A stretch of DNA of 64,000 nucleotides. Source: Betaproteobacteria bacterium (GTDB lineage: Bacteria; Pseudomonadota; Gammaproteobacteria; Burkholderiales; Rhodocyclaceae). The notes below the pieces were generated by a model that was not told where the DNA came from, did not search any database, and saw only the letters and a program-made list of their open reading frames with translations. Shown piece by piece: positions 42,438-48,985 of the stretch (its first letter is position 1; each line of letters opens with the position of its first letter). Location: NCBI GenBank assembly GCA_016234745.1, contig JACRAR010000064.1, positions 62,001 to 126,000 on the forward strand, in the 5' to 3' direction. The translations under genes were made by a program, and so were the position numbers.

Positions 42438-44692
42438 ACGCAGAGATATTGAGCGCCGCAGGCCATCAGGCCACCGAAAAGGCTTTTCTCAAGGCCAACA
42501 AGGCCTTTCTCGGCCCCGATCCGGAGATCATGCGCGACCATCACCTCGCGCCGCGCAGCGCAAGAGAGGAGAAGATTCTTGCCGCGGTGCAGGATCACGC
42601 CCTGCATGCCGAATTGCGCTTGCAGTTGCAGGCGGCGCTGGATGAAACTTTCGACATCGCCGAGATGACGGTGGCCACACCGGCGGCGCAATGCGGCGAC
42701 ATGTCGACCGCGATCTTCACCGCTTCCGGCGACAGCACGCTGGTGTCCACACGTGGCGTGGCGGGATTCTCGGTCTCCCTGCACTATCCCATCCGCTATA
42801 TCCGCAAGTACTTCGAAAACGACCCGACCGTCGGCGTCCATCCGGGCGACGGTTTCCTCATCAACGATTGCCGCTTCGGCGGCATACACAGCCCCGACCA
42901 GCATCTGTTCATGCCGGTATTCAACGGCAAGGAACTCATCGCCTGGGTCTGCTGCGCCATGCACGAAGGCGAAATCGGTGCGAAAGTCCCCGGTGGCATG
43001 GGGCCCACGATCGAATCGAAATGGGACGAGGGCTTCAAGGGTTCGCCGATCAAACTCGTCGAGAACTACCGGCTCAAAACCGACCTGGTGACGCTGGTGC
43101 AGAACAATTCGCGCGAACCGCAGATCATCCTGGCAGACCTCAAGGCGCGCCTGGCGGCCTGCCGGCGCATCGAACAGCGCATATTCGACGCCCTGCAGCA
43201 ATATGGCGACGACGCCGTGATCGGCTTTTTCCGCGCCAACATCGAATTCGTGCGCGACGAGACCAAGCGGCGCATCCGGGAAATGCCCGACGGCACGGTG
43301 CGCGTGCGTCTGTTTTGCGACGACACCATGCGCGAGCCGGCCTTGATGAATTCGAGCATGGCCTTCACCAAAAAGAATGATCGCATCACCCTCGACCTGC
43401 GCGGCGCGGCACCGCAATTCGCCAACCGCCCCATCAACAGCTTGCGCCAATCGCAGACCGTGACCCTGCTTATCAGCCTGATGCACTACGTCTGGCCCGA
43501 CCTGCCCTCCTGCCAGGCGCTGCTGGAGCAATTCGACATCGAGACCGACCCCGGCTCGTTTGTCGACTGCGACCAGGAAGTTCCCGTGGCACTGTGCATG
43601 CAGCCGATGTTCAAGGTGATCACCGCTGCCGAACTGGCGTTTTCCAAGTTCTACTACGGCATGCCGAAGCGCTATGCCAAGATCAAGGCCGGCTGGTTCA
43701 ACCAGCCGCAGACCATCATCTATGGCGGACTCAACCAGCACATGGATTCGGTCGGCAACATGTGCGGCGACCTCAACGGCATGGCCGGCGGCGCCAAGTG
43801 CGATGCCGACGGAGAACACAGCCTGGCCCCGAATTTCGGCGCCTACACCGATATCGGCGAAGCCGAACACGCCGAAGAAAACCTGCCCTTCATCTATGCC
43901 ATCTCCAAGAAGATCTGGCCGGACAACTGCGGCTTCGGCAAATACCGCGGCGGCAGCGCCTACCAGTATGGCCTGATGCGCTTCGGCACGCAGCCTTTCG
44001 GCTTCCAGACCTTCACCGGGGGTTCTTACTTTCCCTCCACCCAGGGATTGTTCGGCGGCTACGCCTGTCCGGTGTATGCGGTGGCACGCATTCGCGGAAA
44101 AAACCTGCTCGATGAAATGAAAGCCAAGCCCGAGTTATTCCAGGCTTCGATGGAATACCTGATGAACCAGCGTCCGTTCGAGGGTGCGACATACGAAGCG
44201 CTGCCGATGGCGGTGCCGTTCGAGTTCTACGCCGAAGGCGAACTTTTCATGATGAGCCAGGGCGCCGGCGGCGGCTATGGCGATGTTCTCGAGCGCGACC
44301 CGGAACTGGTGATGAAGGACTTGCGCGAAGGCTTGATTTCTCCCGAGACCGCACGCGACCTCTACTGCGTCGCCTATGACGAGGCACTGATGGTGGTGGA
44401 CGCGGCACGTACGGTGGCAAGGCGCCAGGCGCAACGCCAGGCACGCAAGGCGCGCGGCATGAGTTGGGACGAGTTCCACGCGAAGAAGGTCAAGCCGCAG
44501 CCGCCGGACGACATTCTCTATTTCGGCAGCTGGAACAAATCGCCGGAGATTTATGCGGGACCCTACGGCAAGGGGCTGCCGGGGCAACTGCCGCCGATCT
44601 ACATGCCCGACCCCATGGTCGTGGAGAACCAGCGCCTGCAGGCGCGGGTCGCCGAACTGGAAGCGCAGGCCGGCTTGGCTGGCAAGCCCTGA
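42434..44692 (+). CDS. Hydantoinase/ketone carboxylase HyuB-type subunit (about 84 kDa)
   Basis: The 752-residue protein is of the HyuB/acetone carboxylase alpha family. Motifs include MSTAIFTASGDSTLV, HPGDGFLINDCRFGGIHSPD (metal- and substrate-region), AMHEGEIGAKVPGG, and GGSAYQYGLMRF. Its size matches the 87-kDa subunit of the acetophenone carboxylase core. The C-terminal stretch forms a short coiled coil (VENQRLQARVAELEAQ). It is the last gene of the four-gene set and overlaps the preceding gene by four bases, with AGGAG as ribosome-binding site. No gene for the separate 34-kDa epsilon subunit of acetophenone carboxylase follows. Confidence 0.88.
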   Translation: MNAEILSAAGHQATEKAFLKANKAFLGPDPEIMRDHHLAPRSAREEKILAAVQDHALHAELRLQLQAALDETFDIAEMTVATPAAQCGDMSTAIFTASGDSTLVSTRGVAGFSVSLHYPIRYIRKYFENDPTVGVHPGDGFLINDCRFGGIHSPDQHLFMPVFNGKELIAWVCCAMHEGEIGAKVPGGMGPTIESKWDEGFKGSPIKLVENYRLKTDLVTLVQNNSREPQIILADLKARLAACRRIEQRIFDALQQYGDDAVIGFFRANIEFVRDETKRRIREMPDGTVRVRLFCDDTMREPALMNSSMAFTKKNDRITLDLRGAAPQFANRPINSLRQSQTVTLLISLMHYVWPDLPSCQALLEQFDIETDPGSFVDCDQEVPVALCMQPMFKVITAAELAFSKFYYGMPKRYAKIKAGWFNQPQTIIYGGLNQHMDSVGNMCGDLNGMAGGAKCDADGEHSLAPNFGAYTDIGEAEHAEENLPFIYAISKKIWPDNCGFGKYRGGSAYQYGLMRFGTQPFGFQTFTGGSYFPSTQGLFGGYACPVYAVARIRGKNLLDEMKAKPELFQASMEYLMNQRPFEGATYEALPMAVPFEFYAEGELFMMSQGAGGGYGDVLERDPELVMKDLREGLISPETARDLYCVAYDEALMVVDAARTVARRQAQRQARKARGMSWDEFHAKKVKPQPPDDILYFGSWNKSPEIYAGPYGKGLPGQLPPIYMPDPMVVENQRLQARVAELEAQAGLAGKP

Positions 44693-44714
44693 TTGATCCT
44701 CGGAGGAAAACGCC

Positions 44715-45215
44715 ATGACGGAAATTGAAGCGCGCCTGCAACGCCTGGAAGATATCGAGACGCTAAGGCGCATGAAGCATGAAACCTATTGCGGTCTGAT
44801 CGACCGGGGCGTCTGCAAGGGCAAACGCGAGTTGATCCGGCCACTGCTCGACCGTTTCACTGCAGACATCGTCGCCGACTTCACTGGTGTCGGTGTTTTT
44901 CACGGCAGCGACGCGGCCAATTTTTTCATTGAAGCCGTGCCGAACATGCTCAGCTGGTCGCAGCACCGCGTGGGCAATGAGGTCATCGATGTCCAGGGCG
45001 ATACGGCCGACGCGACATGGTCCCTGTTTGTGCCGGCGGTCTCGACCGAACTCGGACCCTTTGGCAAAAAGGGACCGCTGATCCTGATCGGCCGTTACCT
45101 CGAGGATTATGTCCGTCAGAGCGGGATGTGGAAATGGCGCAGGATCCGCGCCGAATTCGATGTCTTCGCCACCGCCGACAAGCTCTGGTCTGAAGCCCTC
45201 TGGTCGGGACAGTAA
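44715..45215 (+). CDS. SnoaL-like (NTF2-fold) protein, possible dehydratase or isomerase
   Basis: The 166-residue cytosolic protein has the SnoaL_4/BaiE-like cone fold pattern: an N-terminal helix LQRLEDIETLRRMKHETY, then DRFTADIVADFTGVGVFHG and alternating strands. Tyr25, Asp30 and His84 fall at positions like those used by scytalone-dehydratase-type enzymes, suggesting acid-base chemistry on a hydroxylated ring or ketone. It lies 22 bases after the HyuB-type gene and is presumably in the same operon. The exact reaction is not known. Confidence 0.7.
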   Translation: MTEIEARLQRLEDIETLRRMKHETYCGLIDRGVCKGKRELIRPLLDRFTADIVADFTGVGVFHGSDAANFFIEAVPNMLSWSQHRVGNEVIDVQGDTADATWSLFVPAVSTELGPFGKKGPLILIGRYLEDYVRQSGMWKWRRIRAEFDVFATADKLWSEALWSGQ

Positions 45216-45260
45216 TGCAATGGCCGACGACCCCGGGGTTTCCCGGAATCGCCGCAAATA

Positions 45261-46091
45261 TCAAAGCGTCATGCCGCCGCCGCAGACCAGGGTCTGCCCG
45301 CTGATGTAATCCGATTCCGGGGTGCACAGCAGATACACGGCACCCGCGGCTTCATCCGGCGTGCCGGCGCGGCCGAGCGGGATCGAATGCTCGAACACCT
45401 TGATCAGGTCAGGATTCAGGCCGACCTTGATGGCGCGGTCCTCGATCTTGATTGTCGCGTCACCCGCAGCCGAGGCTTCGGTGAGCCGGGTCATGATGAA
45501 GCCGAAGGCGACACAGTTCACATTGACTTTGAGACGACCCCACTCCTTCGCCAGGGTCATGGTCAGGCCGACGATGCCGGCCTTGGCCGAAGCGTAATTG
45601 ACTTGGCCGATGTTGCCGCCGAGGCCGGCCACCGAGGAAACATTCACTACCTTGCGGAACACCGCACGGCCGGCATCGGCCTCGGCCTTGCTGTAGGCCC
45701 GGATCACCGGCTGGGCGGCGCGCAGAATGCGGAATGGCGCCGTCAGGTGCACATCCATGATAGCCGCCCACTGTTCGTCGCTCATTTTCTGGATGACGTT
45801 GTCCCAAGTGTAGCCGGCATTGTTGATGATGATGTCGAGGCCATGGTAGGTGTCCGTGGCGGTCTTGACGAAACGCTCGGCGAAATCCGGCGCCGTCACG
45901 CTGCCGGCGCAAACGATCGCCTCGCCGCCCGCTTTGCGGATCAATTCGACCACTTCCTGGGCCGGGTCGGCATCGAGATCGTTGACCACCACGCGCGCGC
46001 CTTCGCTCGCCAACTTCAAGGCGATGGCGCGGCCGATGCCACGGCCGGAGCCGGAAACCAGAGCGACCTTGCCTTCGAGTTTGGAACTCAT
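45261..46091 (-). CDS. Short-chain dehydrogenase/reductase (FabG/MFE-2-like)
   Basis: NAD(P)-dependent oxidoreductase of 276 residues. It has the cofactor loop SGSGRGIGRAIA, the NNAG motif (INNAGYTWD), Ser in NVSSVAGLGG, and the catalytic YASAK (Tyr and Lys). Its sequence type resembles both FabG and the N-terminal domain of peroxisomal multifunctional enzyme 2. With the two hot-dog proteins and the thiolase upstream in the same direction, it probably supplies the 3-hydroxyacyl-CoA dehydrogenase step of a beta-oxidation sequence. Confidence 0.9.
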   Translation of the reverse strand: MSSKLEGKVALVSGSGRGIGRAIALKLASEGARVVVNDLDADPAQEVVELIRKAGGEAIVCAGSVTAPDFAERFVKTATDTYHGLDIIINNAGYTWDNVIQKMSDEQWAAIMDVHLTAPFRILRAAQPVIRAYSKAEADAGRAVFRKVVNVSSVAGLGGNIGQVNYASAKAGIVGLTMTLAKEWGRLKVNVNCVAFGFIMTRLTEASAAGDATIKIEDRAIKVGLNPDLIKVFEHSIPLGRAGTPDEAAGAVYLLCTPESDYISGQTLVCGGGMTL

Positions 46092-46113
46092 TGCATACCC
46101 TTTCGTGTGCCGA

Positions 46114-46539
46114 TTAGAAAGCGATCAGGGCTTCGCCCGTGATCTTCACTTCGCCGGATTGATTGACGACCTGGATTTCAAACTTGCCGAGGCGCTCGCC
46201 GTTGCGTTCGCCATCGTGGTCAATTTGTTCGACAATTCTTCCCGAGCAGGTCAGTTCATCGCCCAGGTGCGTGATGCCGGCAAAGCGTGCGCTGAAGCCG
46301 CGCAAGCGTTGCGGCGACACCCAGGTCGTCAGCAGCCGGCCCAGATAGGCCATCGGCAGCATGCCCTGGGCAAACACGTCGTCCATGCCGGCCTTGCGCG
46401 CAAAGTCGATGTCGATGTGGATCGGGTTATGGTCTCCCGAGGCGCCGGCAAACAGCGCCAGGGTGGTCCGGTTGATCGGCGGCAGTTTGAGCTCAGGCAA
46501 AGGCTGATCGGCTTTGACGGATGCGAAATCGATGCCCAT
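46114..46539 (-). CDS. MaoC-family enoyl-CoA hydratase (catalytic hot-dog subunit)
   Basis: A 141-residue single hot-dog protein containing the hydratase-2 motif ASGDHNPIHID, with predicted catalytic Asp36 and His41. It follows the second, non-catalytic-looking hot-dog gene by 10 bases. Pairing of such small proteins into a heterodimeric hydratase is known for HadAB/HadBC and ChsH1/ChsH2, so the two probably form one enzyme. Substrate likely a branched or ring-containing enoyl-CoA; this is inferred from context. Confidence 0.88.
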   Translation of the reverse strand: MGIDFASVKADQPLPELKLPPINRTTLALFAGASGDHNPIHIDIDFARKAGMDDVFAQGMLPMAYLGRLLTTWVSPQRLRGFSARFAGITHLGDELTCSGRIVEQIDHDGERNGERLGKFEIQVVNQSGEVKITGEALIAF

Positions 46540-46549
46540 GTCTTCCGCC

Positions 46550-46993
46550 TCAGCGATTGCGTTGCACGATCACGCTGCGCAGATCGGCAACGTGACTGCC
46601 CGTTTGATCGGTGACGCGCGTCTCCTTGACGATGAAGTCGAGGGCGCCATTTTTCTTGTCGTAAACATCGACGATGCGCGACGCGAAGGTCAGGACATCG
46701 CCGGCGCAAGCCTGCATGTAATAGGTGAAGGATTGTTCGCCATGCAGTACCTTGGGTAGATCCAGTCCCACTTCGTAGAACCAGGCCAGCGGATCGGGCC
46801 GGTCTATTTCCATGGTGAACAGAAAAGTGGGCGGCAGCGGCAGCGAGCGGTAGCCAGCTGCTCTTGCCGCGACCTCATCCACGAAGATCGGATCGGTTTC
46901 CCCGATCGCCTTGGCGAAGAAACGCAAGCGGCCCTTCTCGGCCGCCACCGCGTACGGCGGGAAGGTCTTCCCGATCAGGGCCTTGTCTATCAT
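46550..46993 (-). CDS. MaoC-like N-terminal-type hot-dog protein (hydratase partner subunit)
   Basis: The 147-residue product fits the FAS1-like dehydratase/MaoC_dehydrat_N family. It has AIGETDPIFVD at the place where catalytic hydratases carry the D..H pair, but lacks the His. It also has LPPTFLF and VLHGEQSFTYYM. It therefore most likely provides the substrate-binding half of a heterodimer with the product of 46114-46539. It lies 22 bases after the thiolase gene. Confidence 0.85.
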   Translation of the reverse strand: MIDKALIGKTFPPYAVAAEKGRLRFFAKAIGETDPIFVDEVAARAAGYRSLPLPPTFLFTMEIDRPDPLAWFYEVGLDLPKVLHGEQSFTYYMQACAGDVLTFASRIVDVYDKKNGALDFIVKETRVTDQTGSHVADLRSVIVQRNR

Positions 46994-47015
46994 CGCGCTG
47001 CCTGTCCCGCCGTGA

Positions 47016-48197
47016 TTACTTGCGGTAGAGCGTCACGACGCAAGCGCCGCCCAGTCCCAGGTTGTGCTGCAGGGCGATCTTGGCGTTGGCCACCTGGCGC
47101 TGCTCGGCTGTGCCGCGCAACTGATGGGTCAGTTCATAGCACTGGGCGAGGCCCGTCGCGCCGAGGGGATGTCCCTTGGAAAGCAGGCCGCCGGAAGGAT
47201 TGGTGACGACCTTGCCGCCATAGGTATTGTCGCCGTCATCGACGAATTTCTCGGCGCCGCCCTCCGGGCAAAGTCCGAGGGCCTCGTAAGTGATGAGCTC
47301 ATTCTGGGCGAAGCAGTCATGCAACTCGACCACATTCACATCATTGGGGCCGATCCCGGCCTGACGATAGACTTGCTGGGCGGCCTCCCTGGCCATATCG
47401 TAACCGACGACGCGGATCATGTCGTGGGATTCGAAAGTGCTGGGATAGTCGGTGGTCATGGCTTGCGCATCGATGTAGACATCGTGGCGCAGACCATGCT
47501 TCTTGGCGAAATCTTCGGACATCAGCACCGCGGCAGCGGCACCGCAAGTCGGTGGGCAGGCCATCAAGCGCGTCATGACGCCGGCCCACAGGGGCGGAGC
47601 ATCCATCACTTCCTGGGTCGTAACGACTTTCTTGAACAGCGCCAGGGGATTCTTCTCCGCATGGCGGCTGGCCTTGGCGCGAATCTTCGCGAAGGTTTCC
47701 AGCTTGGTGCCGTATTTCTTCATGTGGGCGAGTCCGGCACCGCCGAAATAGCGCAGCGCCAACGGCACTTCCGTCATGCCGACGAGCGCGTCGGTTTCGC
47801 GGTCGAAATCGTCAAAGGGAGTCGGTCGGTCCTTGAACATGGCACCCAGCGCACCCGGATTCATCTGCTCGAAGCCGAGTGCCAGGACACAATCGGCGGC
47901 ACCGCTGGCGACAGCCTGGCGCGCAAGAAACAGCGCCGTCGAACCGGTCGAGCAATTGTTATTGACGTTCACGACGGGAATGCCGGTCATGCCAAGCTGG
48001 TAGACCGCCTTTTGTCCCGACGTCGAATCGCCATAGACATAACCGACGAAGGCCTGCTGAATCTCCTCGTACTTGATCCCGGCGTCGGCCAGGGCCAGGC
48101 GGCCGGCGGCGGCGCCCATCTCGTGATAGGGGGCGCTGGCGCCCGGCTTGGCGAACGGGATCATCCCGACACCGGATACAAATGCTTTACGCATCAT
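47016..48197 (-). CDS. SCPx/lipid-transfer-type thiolase
   Basis: A 393-residue thiolase-superfamily protein. The nucleophilic Cys is in NNNCSTGSTAL, and the downstream His motifs are HDCFAQNE and SKGHPLGATG. The C-terminal CxGGG cysteine of ordinary thiolases is replaced by the GLGGACVV pattern, as in SCPx thiolases and Ltp-type enzymes. No DUF35 partner gene is present, so an Ltp2-style aldolase is less likely than a thiolase. It is first of four minus-strand genes behind an apparent TetR-controlled promoter. Start 48197, GGAG seven bases upstream. Confidence 0.88.
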   Translation of the reverse strand: MMRKAFVSGVGMIPFAKPGASAPYHEMGAAAGRLALADAGIKYEEIQQAFVGYVYGDSTSGQKAVYQLGMTGIPVVNVNNNCSTGSTALFLARQAVASGAADCVLALGFEQMNPGALGAMFKDRPTPFDDFDRETDALVGMTEVPLALRYFGGAGLAHMKKYGTKLETFAKIRAKASRHAEKNPLALFKKVVTTQEVMDAPPLWAGVMTRLMACPPTCGAAAAVLMSEDFAKKHGLRHDVYIDAQAMTTDYPSTFESHDMIRVVGYDMAREAAQQVYRQAGIGPNDVNVVELHDCFAQNELITYEALGLCPEGGAEKFVDDGDNTYGGKVVTNPSGGLLSKGHPLGATGLAQCYELTHQLRGTAEQRQVANAKIALQHNLGLGGACVVTLYRK

Positions 48198-48265
48198 TGG
48201 CTCGCTCCATTCGATGGCTCTAAGAACCGGGTTGAGCCTGGATCGAACAATCCAGGCAAAACCGG

Positions 48266-48308
48266 ATTATCGGTCATTTGACCTAATTGTCAACAGCGGT
48301 GATATAGT
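48266..48308. promoter_or_regulatory. Divergent promoters with embedded TetR-type operator
   Basis: Minus strand: TTGACA (48288-48293), 16-base spacer, GATAAT (48266-48271), driving the thiolase operon. Plus strand: TTGACC (48278-48283), 17-base spacer, GATATA (48301-48306), driving tetR. The palindrome GGTCATTTGACC (48272-48283) lies inside the minus-strand spacer and overlaps the plus-strand -35. A second one, TTGAC-N6-GTCAA (48278-48293), overlaps it. This layout fits repression of both directions by the TetR protein. Confidence 0.7.
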
Positions 48309-48341
48309 TTCAAGCATTCCCGTTCCAGCCGCCTGATCCGC

Positions 48342-48977
48342 ATGGTCGACCCCGTCGAAAAGTCGCTCCGCAAAAAGGATTCCAGCACCACCGGGAAGGG
48401 CATGGAGCGCGCCCGGGAAATTCTTGACGCCGCCCGGAAAATCTTCGCCCTCGACGGCTATGCGGCACTCTCGATGCGCAGCGTCGCCAGCCATGTCGGA
48501 GTCAGCCTGAGCACGGTCCAGCATTACTACAAAAGCAAGGAGGCGCTGCTCGAAGCCCTGTTGCTGTACATGATGGACAGCTACCAGAAACAGATCGACG
48601 CAGTGACGCGCGAGATGGCCAGCGCTGACCGGGGCGCGCAATTCATGGCGGCGATGGAGATATTTCTCGCCGATATCAAGAACCCGATGACCAGCGGCGT
48701 GTTCGTCGAAATCTGGGCCCTGGCCAACCGCAATCCCTACGCCGCGAAAATACTCGAGACCATCCACGCACGCGAACGCAAGGCGGTGTCGCGCCTGATC
48801 AAGAACCTGGCGCCGGCTACCGATAACGCTGACCTGGACATCCGCGCCATCCTGATCCCCGCGCTGATCGACGGCTTGCTGCTGCGCGTCACGCGCAAGG
48901 GGGTCTCATCCGCAGAGGTCGCCCAGCTCGAAGAGGCCGGGCGCAGAGCCTTCCTATTGCTGGCGAAAAAGGGCTAA
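48342..48977 (+). CDS. TetR-family transcriptional regulator
   Basis: A 211-residue repressor-type protein. The N-terminal helix-turn-helix reads ILDAARKIFALDGYAALSM ... SVASHVGVSLSTVQHYYKSKEALLEALL (about residues 25-75). The C-terminal ligand domain is unremarkable. It is divergent from the SCPx-thiolase operon, with a palindromic operator between them, so it most likely represses that operon and itself and responds to an acyl-CoA. It is followed by the LuxR-type gene after 8 bases. Confidence 0.92.
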   Translation: MVDPVEKSLRKKDSSTTGKGMERAREILDAARKIFALDGYAALSMRSVASHVGVSLSTVQHYYKSKEALLEALLLYMMDSYQKQIDAVTREMASADRGAQFMAAMEIFLADIKNPMTSGVFVEIWALANRNPYAAKILETIHARERKAVSRLIKNLAPATDNADLDIRAILIPALIDGLLLRVTRKGVSSAEVAQLEEAGRRAFLLLAKKG

Positions 48978-48985
48978 TTTGGCTC

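Noticed and set aside
37927-44692. Plain HyuAB hydantoinase or three-subunit acetone carboxylase
   Set aside because: A gamma-type small subunit and two HyuA-type chains fit acetophenone carboxylase better than either.
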